The notes: generated by a model not told the origin, from the sequence alone. Shown: positions 34,679 through 45,047, counted from the stretch's first letter. The stretch: 64,000 nt of DNA from Desulfamplus sp. (GCA_015232455.1 JADFZQ010000013.1:26910-90909); one strand, 5' to 3'. Numbers and translations: made by a program.

Positions 34679-36892
34679 TTATCCAATCAGAGGTTCCATA
34701 CTAAGTGCTGGATGTCCTTTTTCCTGAAGGAAAGGCATGATCTCCTCTTCAGTGATTCCAACCGTCTCATCGGCGATCTTGTCATAAAGGTCTGGAACAC
34801 CCATCTCAGCTCCTCTTTTCATTATACGATCTTTGAGCTCTTCTTTGAGCATCTTCGGCATCCAGACCATTCTTAAGAGTCCGCCATCACCAAGTATAAA
34901 TTTGCCTTGTGTGATGTTGTGTTTAGAGTGTCCAACAAATCCAGGAGAAGATGCACCACCGCCCATTACACCAGCAAGTGTTGTAAACTTCATACCGCAT
35001 GGAGTATCACCAGTGTAATCACGACCAACAGTCATAACGCCATTGCATGATGGAAGCATTGCAGCAATACACTCACAGCAACCGCAAGTAGTCATTGGAT
35101 CATGTACCATTGAGTAGAAGTTGTAATGGGTAACAGCACCTCTTGAGGCTTTTTGAACAAACTCATTAACACCTTTCCACTGCCCAAGTTTTGGATCAAT
35201 ACATTCGCCTTTTTCAATTGGCTGGTTTGGACCTGTTGGATTGATCTCATAAGAAGCACGGCAATCCATCCAGTTGTATGCACCGCAAAGACCAGTTCTC
35301 TCTGGGCTTACAGAACAAACATGGCTTGGAGCAAATGACTGGCAGAGTGTGCATGAGTAGTAGGTCTCAACATCTTCATCTTTCATTTTGTCGACACGGG
35401 CATCACGAGTCTGGTATTCAGCTCTTGCTCTTGCTGTCATTTTGTCAACATCATCTTTTTTGGTAAAAAGTGTTACCTGAACTTTATCGACTATTTTCTT
35501 GAAATCCTGATGGAATTTTGCATGAAGCACAACTCCAATATCTTTAAGTGTAAAGCCTTTGTCAATTGCCGCTTTGCTGATACGAACCCATGAAATATCA
35601 CGCTGACCAATGTGCATTATGCCTTGGATATAGTTGATAAGATGATGAATCTGACGTTCCATAATCGGCTCAAAATCTTCTTGAAATTCGCGTCCTGCGA
35701 TCTGGACATAGATTCCAAGTGGGAATGTATCACCTTCTTTTAAGTCCCCAACATCTGGACCATCAACAATAACTTTACCATCTTCAATCTCATTCATTTG
35801 AGCCATCTTTACAAGCTCTGTGCATTGAGTCTTTCCACCACCGCACTGTGCATAGAGATCGGCACCTCTTACACGCTCACCTTCAAAAGCAGGACCAAAA
35901 GCACATGGAATGTTAATCTCAGTTACATTAACCTTTAATCCTCTGATCTCAATTGATCTCTGGCACATCTCTTCATGTTTAACGTTGGTTACAACATGCT
36001 CGTATGTGCAGATACCAGTTGGCAGAATTTCAGGAATATCAGTATCAGCAATTGTTGGGAAACCCCAGTTTACGCAGCCAGCAGCAGCAACACCCCACTC
36101 TGTTCCAATATCACCTAAAGCATTTACAAAGGCAAAAATTCTATCCTTGTTATATTTTAGAATGGTCTTGTAATCTCCGGGTTGAACACCACCAAAAGCC
36201 ATAGCAGCCCTGTTGGCAAAACCAAGGGCAAATACAGCAGATGAAATATCAGGACCAAAAGGAACAATACGAGTGTTCCATCCAATCTGAACACCAGCTT
36301 GAATCAACTGCTCAATTACTGTCTGACCATTATGGTTGGCAGCACAGAAAATGTATAGATTTTTTTTCTGGTAATCTTCAACAATCATCTTTGCAATTTC
36401 AGGTGTTGGAGCAGCTCCTACAATAGCAGCAAAACCAGGAGCAGAACCATCAACGAACTCAACACCACGTTTTCTCAAAATGATGTCATCAGCAGGACCT
36501 GTCCAGATTTTTCCTGCTTCAAGATCAGGATCCTCATGTGGATAATAAAAATCAGGATGTGTTACTGATCTAATAGCTTCTTTAACCTCATAAGCAATAA
36601 TACCAGCCATACCTGCATCAAGAAGAGGTCCAAGATATGGAAGATGGTTTTTGCTTTTTACATGAGGTGGCAAAAGCCCCCTTGCAAATTCAAGAGGTTT
36701 TTTTAGGTTTTCAAGATTGGTTACTTTAAGACCTGTAAGAGAGTAAATTACTGGAAGATAATATCCAGTATTTGGAAATTCAACTTTTGTATCTGCATTG
36801 TAGGTTTGAAGAGCATTTCTGTAAAGACCCTCCACCTCTGAAACAACTTTATATCCACCCTGAATAGCTGCAAATGCTATTAATTTAGACAT
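34679..36892 (-). CDS. acsB: Acetyl-CoA synthase catalytic subunit
   Basis: 737 aa with GGAGG upstream of the ATG. The A-cluster ligands are visible: cysteines in SCTLCQSFAPSHVC and GLCGAY for the 4Fe-4S part, and the CGC motif in TTCGCCECIA for the distal nickel. The N-terminal domain contacts CODH. The enzyme makes (or splits) acetyl-CoA from a methyl group, CO and CoA. Upstream neighbour is cooS, downstream acsC, all on one strand, so the complex is made from one operon. Confidence 0.97.
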   Translation of the reverse strand: MSKLIAFAAIQGGYKVVSEVEGLYRNALQTYNADTKVEFPNTGYYLPVIYSLTGLKVTNLENLKKPLEFARGLLPPHVKSKNHLPYLGPLLDAGMAGIIAYEVKEAIRSVTHPDFYYPHEDPDLEAGKIWTGPADDIILRKRGVEFVDGSAPGFAAIVGAAPTPEIAKMIVEDYQKKNLYIFCAANHNGQTVIEQLIQAGVQIGWNTRIVPFGPDISSAVFALGFANRAAMAFGGVQPGDYKTILKYNKDRIFAFVNALGDIGTEWGVAAAGCVNWGFPTIADTDIPEILPTGICTYEHVVTNVKHEEMCQRSIEIRGLKVNVTEINIPCAFGPAFEGERVRGADLYAQCGGGKTQCTELVKMAQMNEIEDGKVIVDGPDVGDLKEGDTFPLGIYVQIAGREFQEDFEPIMERQIHHLINYIQGIMHIGQRDISWVRISKAAIDKGFTLKDIGVVLHAKFHQDFKKIVDKVQVTLFTKKDDVDKMTARARAEYQTRDARVDKMKDEDVETYYSCTLCQSFAPSHVCSVSPERTGLCGAYNWMDCRASYEINPTGPNQPIEKGECIDPKLGQWKGVNEFVQKASRGAVTHYNFYSMVHDPMTTCGCCECIAAMLPSCNGVMTVGRDYTGDTPCGMKFTTLAGVMGGGASSPGFVGHSKHNITQGKFILGDGGLLRMVWMPKMLKEELKDRIMKRGAEMGVPDLYDKIADETVGITEEEIMPFLQEKGHPALSMEPLIG

Positions 36893-37037
36893 ACTTTCCT
36901 CCTTCGTTGAGGATTTATCATTTTTTATGAAAAATATAGCACAAAAACAGAAGAGACTATTTACCTGTTTATATCATTATATAAAATCATTGCATCTCTT
37001 CTGATGACAAATCATACATATTATTAGGTCTTAAGAT

Positions 37038-39062
37038 TTAAGCTTCAAGTTTCTGACGATCAGCCATATCCATGAGAACTCTCTCTCTTGCCTTATCAAT
37101 GCCAAGCTCTTTACGTTTTTTATCGATATGAGCAATCATCTTATGTGCGTGTTCCATTGGGTCTTCTGTTACATCCCATTTTCCGCCATACATCTTTTCC
37201 ATCTCTTCAAAGAGATATTTCTGGAATACAGGTGCCCCCGACATTGGGAGATTACCACCAAATACTGTATAAACACCAGATGTTACAAAGTAATGACCGA
37301 TAGCAATAGCTTTTTCACTCATCCACTCAGGAGCACTTCCAGCAGCAGGAAGATCAGAAATATCGTTGCCAAGACCACCAGCTTTTACAACCTCTGTAGC
37401 TGCAAGAAGGATACGGCTATTATCAACGCATGAACCAAGATGAAGGACAGGTGGAATACCAACAGTTTCGCAAATTTCAGCAAGACCTGGACCACAATAA
37501 ACAGCGGCAGACTCAGGAGTCAAAAGTCCATGTATAGCAGCAGTAATAGCACTGCACCCTGTTGAAAGAACTATTACATCGTTTTTGATAAGCTCTTTAA
37601 TAATGGTTATATGGTGTTCATTATGTTTTGTTCTGGCATTATTACATCCAACTACACCAGCAATACCCCTGATACGACCATTAATAATATTATCGTTCAA
37701 TGTGTAATATGTACCACGGAATGTTCCACCTAAATGGTATCTAATAGATTCAACACCAAATCCTGCAATCTGTGGTGATTTATAAGGCGGAATCATAATA
37801 TCAGCTTTACGGTTCTGAAAGTTTTCAATAGCCATTTTTACAATGCGTGTTGCATCTTCAAGTGCATAGTGTTCATCAAATTGAATATGAACAACATTTT
37901 CCTGCTCCATCTTTGCCATAGGATGAGTTGTGATAAGTTTTGTATGAAAACATTTCGCAACATTCGCAAGATTCTGAAATATACATTGAACATCAACAAC
38001 CATTGCATCGCAAGCACCAGTAATAATTGCAAGCTCTTGCTGCAAATAGTTACCTGCTGGTGGAACACCATGACGCTGGAGAACTTCATTTGCTGTACAG
38101 CAGATACCGCTTAACTGGATGCCGGCAGCTCCGTTTTGTTTAGCATAGTCAATCATCTCTTGGGATTGTGCAACTGCAACGATCATCTCTGAAAGAACAG
38201 GTTCATGTCCATGAACAATGATATTTACATGATCTTTTTTCATTACACCAAGGTTGGCTTCAGATTGAAGTGGCGATGGGGTGCCAAATAAAATATCTTG
38301 AAGATCAGTTGCAAGCATTGAGCCTCCCCAACCGTCTGCTAAAGATGCTCTTGAACACTGTTTAACTATATTTTTGTAATCTTGATCAACACCCATGTGT
38401 GTACGGTGCATTATATCAACTATTTCTCTGTCAATATTTCTTGGTTTTACACCATATTTTTCCCATTTTTCGTAAAGAGGCTTTGGAGCACGTTTCAGAT
38501 ATAGAAGTTCACCTTCCATTTTGCCCCATTCATTAAGTGCTTTTTCAGCAACTTCAACTGCTATCTCATCAGTATCTCTATCAAGAGTTTTACCGTCAAC
38601 TTCAACAGTTGTAGCAACATTTAGGTGTGGTGCAACTGCAATAAGTTTCTCAGTATCTTTGATTTTATAAGCATTGGTTTTCTTTTTTGCAGCAGCCATA
38701 AAAACTTCCGCAACTGATCTTCCGTGGTCAGAATGTGCAGCAGCTCCAGCAGCAACCATTCTGGCAAAGTTACGAGCAGCAATAGTATTTGCTGTAGCAC
38801 CGCAAAGACCTTTACGGGTATCTTCACCTTCGATTCCACCTTTTGGAAGCGGCAATCTACATGGACCCATTGCACAGTTTTTGCAGCAGATACCTTGAAG
38901 TCCTATATTACAAGGTTTCATGTTTACAGCTCTGTCAAATACAGTTTCAATACCAAGTTTGTGAGACCTTGCAATCATCTCCTGAGTTGATATATCAATT
39001 GTGGATTCAATGGGGTCAGCAAGTTTTAACCCCTTCTCTACTTTCTCTTTTTCTTCTGCCAT
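37038..39062 (-). CDS. cooS: Anaerobic carbon-monoxide dehydrogenase catalytic subunit
   Basis: 674 aa with GGAGGAGG upstream of the ATG. The N-terminal cysteines in GICCKNCAMGPCR supply the B- and D-clusters. The C-terminal half carries Cys and His ligands of the Ni-4Fe-4S C-cluster in segments such as SGICCTANE, VVGCNNART, LSTGCSAIT and HLGSCVDNSR. It interconverts CO2 and CO for the acetyl-CoA synthase. Its place between acsD and acsB marks it as the CODH/ACS-type (acsA) subunit, not a free-standing CooS. Nickel insertion is probably by the CooC-type ATPases at 22086 and 45085. Confidence 0.97.
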   Translation of the reverse strand: MAEEKEKVEKGLKLADPIESTIDISTQEMIARSHKLGIETVFDRAVNMKPCNIGLQGICCKNCAMGPCRLPLPKGGIEGEDTRKGLCGATANTIAARNFARMVAAGAAAHSDHGRSVAEVFMAAAKKKTNAYKIKDTEKLIAVAPHLNVATTVEVDGKTLDRDTDEIAVEVAEKALNEWGKMEGELLYLKRAPKPLYEKWEKYGVKPRNIDREIVDIMHRTHMGVDQDYKNIVKQCSRASLADGWGGSMLATDLQDILFGTPSPLQSEANLGVMKKDHVNIIVHGHEPVLSEMIVAVAQSQEMIDYAKQNGAAGIQLSGICCTANEVLQRHGVPPAGNYLQQELAIITGACDAMVVDVQCIFQNLANVAKCFHTKLITTHPMAKMEQENVVHIQFDEHYALEDATRIVKMAIENFQNRKADIMIPPYKSPQIAGFGVESIRYHLGGTFRGTYYTLNDNIINGRIRGIAGVVGCNNARTKHNEHHITIIKELIKNDVIVLSTGCSAITAAIHGLLTPESAAVYCGPGLAEICETVGIPPVLHLGSCVDNSRILLAATEVVKAGGLGNDISDLPAAGSAPEWMSEKAIAIGHYFVTSGVYTVFGGNLPMSGAPVFQKYLFEEMEKMYGGKWDVTEDPMEHAHKMIAHIDKKRKELGIDKARERVLMDMADRQKLEA

Positions 39063-39188
39063 TAGAGGTTCCTCCTCCTGTTATGAAAATGGTTATCACC
39101 AAAAAGTATAGTGATAATCATAAATTATCAGGCATTATTAATTCTTTAATATTTTTATTTATCTTAAAATTGCCTAATTATATTAAAA

Positions 39189-40742
39189 TTATGCAATATT
39201 TCTTCTATGAATTTTATTTAGACCCGCAAGAATCTTCTCAAGCTCTGTTTTTTGAACTGCTGCTGGTGTCATTGTTATTGCTGTTTTGCCAGCACAAGGT
39301 TCGGCATGATGTTTTGCTTTCTCTTGGGCACGTTTGTCTCTTAAAGCCTGTTCATCAGCTTCAAGTTTTGCAGCAGCATCAGAAGCAGCTTTTTTCTCAG
39401 CCTCAACCTTGGCTTTTGCATCAGCTTCTGCTTTGGCTTTTGCGTCAGCTTCAGCCTTTGCTTTTGCAGCAGCATCAGCTTTGGCTTTAGCTTCTGCATC
39501 AGCTTTAGCCTTGGCTTCAGCGTCAGCTTTGGCTTTTGCCTCAGCTTCAGCTTGAGCTTTTGCATCTACTGCTGGAGCAGCTTCTTTAACAGGCTCTGCT
39601 TTTGGAGCCGCCGCTGGTTTTGCTGCAGGAGCAGCTTGTGCAGCAGCTTTAGGAGCTTCTGCTTTTTTAGCAGGAGCAGCAGCAGCACTTTTTGCATCTT
39701 CTGCAATAGTAAGATCTGGAGTTGGTGCAAGAGCTGCAAAATCTATCTCAACATCATCAAGTCTTTTTACAATAGGAGCAACATTTAAAGCAGAGCCACC
39801 ATTAGAGATCAAATCTACAAAAGATTTAGCAAGTTTAATTGCCTCTGGATGTCTCATTATCATAATGTTTGAGCCTGCAAGAAAATATGAAACAGCACCA
39901 ACAGCTTCCATCAAAATCGCACGCCTTTCAGGATCGCCAAGCTCTGGTGCATCTGCTGCTGTCTGTTTTGCCTCTTTGCATTTCCATACTTCATTTGCAA
40001 GGTTGTTGATAATTGGATTTTGAAGTTTATCATCACCTTGTGTCATTGCAGCCATTGTGAGGCGTTCCATAACAGAATATGAATATTCAAGACCATATCC
40101 AAGTCCGCCTGTAGTTGGATCAACAATAACTTTGGTCAAAGGAACGCCAAGATTTTCAAGAAGAATATTAACCTGTTTTGCAAGGTTTACATCTATAGGT
40201 GATGAGGAAATTACAGTGTGACCATAACCCATTGCTGCAGCACCAATACCTTTGTAGTTTTTCTCTTCAACCGGACCAAGTATTAGGTTTGCACCTTGAC
40301 AATCTTCAGCGATCTTTTTAAGAACAATTTCATCTTTGGCAGGCGAAGCACAACCCCACACAACAAGTGGGACTTTAATAGCACCAAGCACTTTTTTTAC
40401 AGTTGCTGATGCCTCTTCTGGAGTTGCATTTTTGTCATTTGGATCAACGCTCTTTAACTGAAGCACAATAATCTGTGCCCCAAACTCTTCCACGCACTTC
40501 TTAGCCCATGCTGCTGGGTCTGAGATAACATCTTTAAATGGAGCAACTGCTGCTGCTGGCCACTCTTGGGGTTCTATGTCCCAGATTTCCATTGCGATGA
40601 CGGGTTTGTTTGGCATGCTCCCTTCAAACTGATAAAAGGGATAACATGTTTCGGCACCAACAGTTAAAGCGTTCTCACCTTTTCCGATTGTGATTCCTTT
40701 GATGGCACCGGCATAGGATTCTTTAGTTATGTCAAATCCCAC
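39189..40742 (-). CDS. acsD: Corrinoid/iron-sulfur protein small (delta) subunit with a TolA-like C-terminal extension
   Basis: 517 aa from a GTG at 40742, chosen because AAGGAGGT lies five bases upstream; the ATG at 40757 has no site. Residues to about 340 are an ordinary AcsD TIM barrel with HFEG-like, VIDPTTGGLGYGLEY and MRHPEA segments. Known AcsD proteins are about 310-325 aa. Here a further 170 residues follow: an Ala/Pro/Lys-rich linker, then many AKAKADAE-type repeats predicted as a long charged helix, and a distinct last 25 residues (TPAAVQKTELEKILAG). The tail may tether or order the complex. It is first in the acs operon. Confidence 0.93.
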   Translation of the reverse strand: MGFDITKESYAGAIKGITIGKGENALTVGAETCYPFYQFEGSMPNKPVIAMEIWDIEPQEWPAAAVAPFKDVISDPAAWAKKCVEEFGAQIIVLQLKSVDPNDKNATPEEASATVKKVLGAIKVPLVVWGCASPAKDEIVLKKIAEDCQGANLILGPVEEKNYKGIGAAAMGYGHTVISSSPIDVNLAKQVNILLENLGVPLTKVIVDPTTGGLGYGLEYSYSVMERLTMAAMTQGDDKLQNPIINNLANEVWKCKEAKQTAADAPELGDPERRAILMEAVGAVSYFLAGSNIMIMRHPEAIKLAKSFVDLISNGGSALNVAPIVKRLDDVEIDFAALAPTPDLTIAEDAKSAAAAPAKKAEAPKAAAQAAPAAKPAAAPKAEPVKEAAPAVDAKAQAEAEAKAKADAEAKAKADAEAKAKADAAAKAKAEADAKAKAEADAKAKVEAEKKAASDAAAKLEADEQALRDKRAQEKAKHHAEPCAGKTAITMTPAAVQKTELEKILAGLNKIHRRNIA

Positions 40743-40900
40743 TTTTACCTCCTTCATGGATAGATAATTATATGTTGCGGGTTAATATAACGAATTTATG
40801 ATCGCTTTTTCAGGATCATAATGAAAAGCCTAATAAATATAATCTTAAGTATTTGCTTCCTTAATAATACTTTTTAGGATACTACTTTTTAGCCTTGGAA

Positions 40901-40929
40901 TATTTACAGGTAGGGTATCCTTTTGTCAA
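40901..40929 (-). promoter_or_regulatory. Candidate sigma70 promoter of the acs operon
   Basis: On the minus strand TTGACA, 17 bases, TAAATA, about 160 bp upstream of acsD. The -10 match is weak. The motif CCTGTAAA overlaps the -10 and also occurs in the leader of the cooC-type gene at 45085. Confidence 0.45.
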
Positions 40930-41011
40930 TAGATGAGTTGATTAAATTTCCATACTAATTTTGAATAAAAATAAGAGTGATTTTAGTTGAAAAATATTTG
41001 ATATGATTAGT

Positions 41012-41030
41012 AAATGAATTTGGTTCATTT
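41012..41030. promoter_or_regulatory. Inverted repeat between acsD and fhs
   Basis: AAATGAA, five bases, TTCATTT, in the 540-bp AT-rich gap between the divergent acs operon and fhs. It could be an operator for either side. Apart from this and the acsD promoter, the gap shows only a weak TTGTCA/TCTATA promoter-like pair (41154-41182) for fhs. Confidence 0.35.
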
Positions 41031-41284
41031 GGTATTTTATTGTGTTAAAAATGGGCGATAAAGTAAGGCTTAAAAAAAATAATTGTATATTTTTTATTTA
41101 CATTGTGTTAATGGATTAGTTTAATTATTTTCTATACAAGCGAATTAAGTTATTTGTCAATTAATTAAGTCGGTTATCTATAAAAAAATCATTAATATCT
41201 AAAAATAAAAATACTTTTTAACGAAACGGCTCATAGTTTTTGGCGAGCCTTAATTTAAAACCTAAAAAGGAGTTAAAGTTAATC

Positions 41285-43066
41285 ATGCCATCATCATTAG
41301 ATCCAACCAAACATGCAGACTGGGAAATTGCACAAGATGCAGAAAAAGAGATGCTTAAAATTTATGAAATAGGAGAAAAACTTGGGCTTACAAAAGACGA
41401 GTTGCTTCCTCAGGGGCATTACATTGGAAAAATTGATTTCAAAGCAGTGTTAGATCGCCTCAAAGATAGACCAAATGGAAAATATATTGATGTTACAGCA
41501 ATTACTCCCACACCTTTAGGAGAAGGCAAATCAACATCATCAATGGGTCTTGTTCAAGGTCTTGGAAAGATTGGGAAAAATGTTTGTGCAGCAATTCGTC
41601 AGCCATCAGGCGGACCTACTATGAACATCAAAGGTTCAGCGGCTGGTGGTGGTCTTGCTCAGTGTATTCCTCTTACACCATTTTCACTTGGGTTTACTGG
41701 CGATATTAACGCCATTATGAATGCTCATAACCTTGCTATGGTTGCTCTGACCTCCCGTCTCCAGCATGAGAGAAACTATAATGATGAGCAGCTTGAGAGA
41801 CTATCTGGCATGAAACGTATTGACATTGACCCAACAAGAGTTGAAATGGGTTGGGTTATGGATTTCTGCTGCCAGTCTTTAAGAAATATCATTATTGGTA
41901 TTGATGGTGTAAATGGCAAAACTGACGGCTATATGATGAAATCTAAGTTCGGCATTGCTGTATCTTCTGAGGTTATGGCTATTCTTGCTATGGCAACTGA
42001 TCTTAAAGATATGCGTGAAAGAATGGGCAAAATTGTTGTTGCTTACACAAAACAGGGAAAACCTGTAACAACTGAAGATTTACAGGTTGCTGGTGCTATG
42101 ACAGCTTGGATGGTTGATGCTCTTAATCCATCTTTAATGCAGACCCTTGAAGGTCAGCCTGTTATTGTTCATGCAGGTCCTTTTGCAAATATTGCAATTG
42201 GTCAGAGTTCAATTATTGCAGACAGAATTGGTCTAAAACTTGCTGATTACCATGTAACAGAGTCTGGTTTTGGTGCTGACATTGGATTTGAAAAATTCTG
42301 GAACTTAAAATGCCGCTACAGCGGTCTTGTTCCTGATTGTGCTGTTGTTGTTGCAACAATAAGAGCTTTAAAATGCCATGGTGGTGCCCCTGTTCCAGTT
42401 CCTGGAAAAGCTATGCCTATTGAATACAAAACTGAAAATGTTGGCTGGGTAGAGAAAGGTTGTGCAAACCTTATCCATCACATCAGAAACGTAAGAAAAG
42501 CTGGCATAAGCCCAGTTGTTTGTATCAACGCATTCTACACAGATACTCCAGCAGAAATTAAAAAAGTTCGTGAGCTTTGCGAAGCAGAAGGTGCAAAGGT
42601 TGCTCTTTCCCGCCATTGGGAAAAAGGCGGAGACGGTGCAATTGAGTTTGCAGAAGCTGTTGTTGAAGCATGTGAAGAGAAGACAGAATTTAAGTTCCTC
42701 TATGAACTTGAGATGCCGATTAAAGATAGAATCTCTCTTATTGCCAAAGAGGTTTATGGAGCAGATGGCGTTGAATATTCAAATGAAGCCAATGCAGCAA
42801 TTGATAGAATTCAAAAAGACCCACACCTTTCAAAACTTGGTATGTGTATGGTTAAAACTCACCTTTCACTTTCTGATAATCCAGCTCTCAAGGGTGTTCC
42901 AAAAGGCTGGAATCTTAAAATCAGAGAGGTTCTCACATACGGCGGTGCTGGTTTTATCGTACCTGTTGCAGGAGCTATTAGCTTAATGCCAGGAACAAGC
43001 TCTAATCCAGCATTTAAACGTGTTGATGTTGATGTTAATACAGGCAAAGTTCAGGGTGTATTCTAA
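41285..43066 (+). CDS. fhs: Formate--tetrahydrofolate ligase
   Basis: 593 aa from the ATG at 41285, with AAGGAG 12 bases upstream; an in-frame TTG at 41240 lacks a site. The P-loop-like [13 protein letters not shown] (about 71-83) and [19 protein letters not shown] are signatures of the family. It activates formate on THF with ATP, the first step of the methyl branch of the Wood-Ljungdahl pathway (or yields ATP in reverse). It is divergent from the acs operon and followed by folD, with a hairpin between. Methylene-THF reductase is not in the window. Confidence 0.97.
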   Translation: MPSSLDPTKHADWEIAQDAEKEMLKIYEIGEKLGLTKDELLPQGHYIGKIDFKAVLDRLKDRPNGKYIDVTAITPTPLGEGKSTSSMGLVQGLGKIGKNVCAAIRQPSGGPTMNIKGSAAGGGLAQCIPLTPFSLGFTGDINAIMNAHNLAMVALTSRLQHERNYNDEQLERLSGMKRIDIDPTRVEMGWVMDFCCQSLRNIIIGIDGVNGKTDGYMMKSKFGIAVSSEVMAILAMATDLKDMRERMGKIVVAYTKQGKPVTTEDLQVAGAMTAWMVDALNPSLMQTLEGQPVIVHAGPFANIAIGQSSIIADRIGLKLADYHVTESGFGADIGFEKFWNLKCRYSGLVPDCAVVVATIRALKCHGGAPVPVPGKAMPIEYKTENVGWVEKGCANLIHHIRNVRKAGISPVVCINAFYTDTPAEIKKVRELCEAEGAKVALSRHWEKGGDGAIEFAEAVVEACEEKTEFKFLYELEMPIKDRISLIAKEVYGADGVEYSNEANAAIDRIQKDPHLSKLGMCMVKTHLSLSDNPALKGVPKGWNLKIREVLTYGGAGFIVPVAGAISLMPGTSSNPAFKRVDVDVNTGKVQGVF

Positions 43067-43125
43067 GGCTTACATAGATTAAACTTCCTAAATAATAGAT
43101 TTTAGGGACTCAGACCATACTTGAA

Positions 43126-43158
43126 AGATTTGACAACTTTTTGAAAGTTGTCAAATCT
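43126..43158. repeat. Intergenic hairpin repeat, copy 2
   Basis: 15-bp perfect stem (AGATTTGACAACTTT and complement) and 3-nt loop between fhs and folD. The core TTTGACAACTTT is identical to copy 1 at 18225-18253. Confidence 0.7.
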
Positions 43159-43239
43159 ATAACGATAATATTTAAAATTAGTCTGTCCTTAAATTAACGG
43201 ATTAAAGAGATTTAGAGATTAAGAAGGAGATTTAGATAG

Positions 43240-44133
43240 ATGACAGCAGAAATTATAAACGGCACTGAAATTCGTAAAGTAATACTTGAAGAAGTTAAGG
43301 CAGAAGTTGCACAGATGAAGGAAAAATATGGAAAAGTTCCTGGTCTTGTTACCATTCTTGTTGGAGCAAATCCTGCATCAATTAGCTATGTAACTCTTAA
43401 AGTAAAAACGGCTTTAGAGGTTGGTTTTAAAGAGATTCAAGATGATCAGCCAGCAGATATTTCAGAAGCTGCTCTTCTTGCTTTGATTGATAAATACAAT
43501 AATGATCCTGAAATCCACGGTATCCTTGTTCAGCTTCCTCTTCCAAAACATATTGATGAGAAGAAAGTTCTAAATGCTATAAATCCTGACAAAGATGTTG
43601 ACGCATTCCACCCCGTAAATGTTGGCAGGCTTATGATTGGCGGCGACGAAGCAAAATTTTTGCCATGCACACCTGCTGGTATTCAAGAGCTTATTGTTCG
43701 CTCTGGCACAGAGACATCAGGTGCTGAAGTTGTGGTTGTTGGACGCTCAAATATTGTTGGTAAACCAATTGCCATGATGATGGCTCAAAAAGGTAAAGGT
43801 GCTAACAGCACAGTTACGATAGTTCACACAAGAACAAAAGATTTAGCTTCTCATTGCAAAAGAGCAGATATTTTGATTGTTGCTGCTGGTGTTCCAGACC
43901 TTGTAAAACCAGAGTGGATAAAACCCGGTGCAACAGTTATTGATGTTGGTGTAAACCGAGTCGGCATGAATGAAAAGACAGGTAAAGCCATTCTCAAGGG
44001 TGATGTTGATTATGATAAAGCAAAAGAGATTGCTGGAAAGATTACACCAGTTCCTGGTGGTGTAGGACCTATGACAATTGCAATGCTTATGAAAAATACC
44101 CTGAAATCAGCACAATATAGCCTTAAAGGTTAA
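43240..44133 (+). CDS. folD: Bifunctional methylene-THF dehydrogenase/methenyl-THF cyclohydrolase
   Basis: 297 aa with AAGGAG upstream of the ATG. The active-site segment SISYVTLKVKTALEVG holds the conserved Tyr and Lys. HGILVQLPLPKHID and the C-terminal PVPGGVGPMTIAML are FolD signatures; the dinucleotide site is VVVGRSNIVGKP. It interconverts 10-formyl-THF and 5,10-methylene-THF, following Fhs in the methyl branch. It lies 173 bp after fhs and is followed by a terminator at 44230-44271. Confidence 0.97.
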   Translation: MTAEIINGTEIRKVILEEVKAEVAQMKEKYGKVPGLVTILVGANPASISYVTLKVKTALEVGFKEIQDDQPADISEAALLALIDKYNNDPEIHGILVQLPLPKHIDEKKVLNAINPDKDVDAFHPVNVGRLMIGGDEAKFLPCTPAGIQELIVRSGTETSGAEVVVVGRSNIVGKPIAMMMAQKGKGANSTVTIVHTRTKDLASHCKRADILIVAAGVPDLVKPEWIKPGATVIDVGVNRVGMNEKTGKAILKGDVDYDKAKEIAGKITPVPGGVGPMTIAMLMKNTLKSAQYSLKG

Positions 44134-44229
44134 GAAGTATAAAACAGATATTAAATTTGTAAGTCTTAACTTAAGTTTGCAAGCCAATTACGTAGTTTAC
44201 AAATCAAGTAGGTAATGGATTAAAAACAT

Positions 44230-44275
44230 AAAGCCTGAGATGAGAATATAATTTTCACTTTTCAGGCTTTTGTTA
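44230..44275 (+). terminator. Terminator after folD
   Basis: 9-bp stem AAAGCCTGA with TCAGGCTTT, AT-rich loop, T-rich tail, about 100 bp after the folD stop codon. Confidence 0.65.
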
Positions 44276-44363
44276 TTGGTGTGAGGCTTCTTGCATCTTA
44301 GGATTAGCCATTGTTATTATTTAGAGACTGTTTAAATATTTAAGCTCTTATCAAAGATTCATT

Positions 44364-44810
44364 TTAGTTTGGCAACCAATCTTGCGAAAGGATATTTTCA
44401 ATTGTCCAAGGGCATGTTTCAGGAAAACTCTCTATACCGGTCTCCTTAATGGCAATAGTAACAGCATCAGCCCACACAGCACCTTGCCATTCAGGGTTAA
44501 ATAACTTGTTTTTCAAACTCGGCACATCTTTTATATGAAATCCAAGTGCTTTACGCTGCTCTTTAATTGTTCTTGTCCAACTTGCCCCACGCCGTTCTGG
44601 TTCAAATTGCCATTTTAGCAAATGGGCAATAAGCACCGCCATTCTGTTTGCTAACTCTCGTTGCTCGCTTTTGCCCACGTCCTCTATCTCCTCAGCAATA
44701 TGTTCAATATCAATTAGTTCAAATTTTTTATTGCGTATTAACCAAGCCTGCTCACTAGCCCAAGCAGCAACATCAGTCTCGTAGCCAATTTGATTATAAT
44801 GTTCTCTCAT
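44364..44810 (-). CDS. DUF29 family protein
   Basis: 148 aa from the ATG at 44810 with GGAG nine bases upstream; a TTG five codons earlier is possible but has no site. The sequence has the DUF29 pattern: YETDVAAWASEQAWLIR near the start, DIEHIAEEIEDVGKSE, LIAHLLKWQFEPERR, and a C-terminal FPETCPWTIENILSQDWLP. The family is common in cyanobacteria and proteobacteria and has no known function. It is the only minus-strand gene between folD and the cooC-type gene, so it interrupts the Wood-Ljungdahl cluster and may be an insertion. Confidence 0.9.
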   Translation of the reverse strand: MREHYNQIGYETDVAAWASEQAWLIRNKKFELIDIEHIAEEIEDVGKSEQRELANRMAVLIAHLLKWQFEPERRGASWTRTIKEQRKALGFHIKDVPSLKNKLFNPEWQGAVWADAVTIAIKETGIESFPETCPWTIENILSQDWLPN

Positions 44811-45011
44811 TACACTAATCTCCAAATGCCTTTAAATTTACAACCCCATATTTAAATATCTATAATATTCAATATTCTGTGTTTAACATTACTTTGGAAA
44901 AGGTGTAAATATCAACTTGTTATTTTGTAGTTTTTGTGGGAAAAACAGTCTAAATGATTGGAAGTTCAGTCATAAATGGTTGCAAGATTTAAGAAAATAT
45001 TAAAATAATAT

Positions 45012-45047
45012 TTTACAGGAACAATATTTTGAGCAAATACCTGTAAA
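45012..45047 (+). repeat. Stem-loop in the leader of the cooC/acsF-type gene
   Basis: TTTACAGG, 20-base loop, CCTGTAAA, ending 37 bp before the start codon. The same CCTGTAAA octamer overlaps the -10 of the acs operon promoter. Confidence 0.45.

Noticed and set aside
38843..39490. 215-aa plus-strand open frame across cooS and acsD
   Set aside because: Its Leu/Gln-rich sequence is the reverse of the acsD repeat tail; it overlaps two strong genes.
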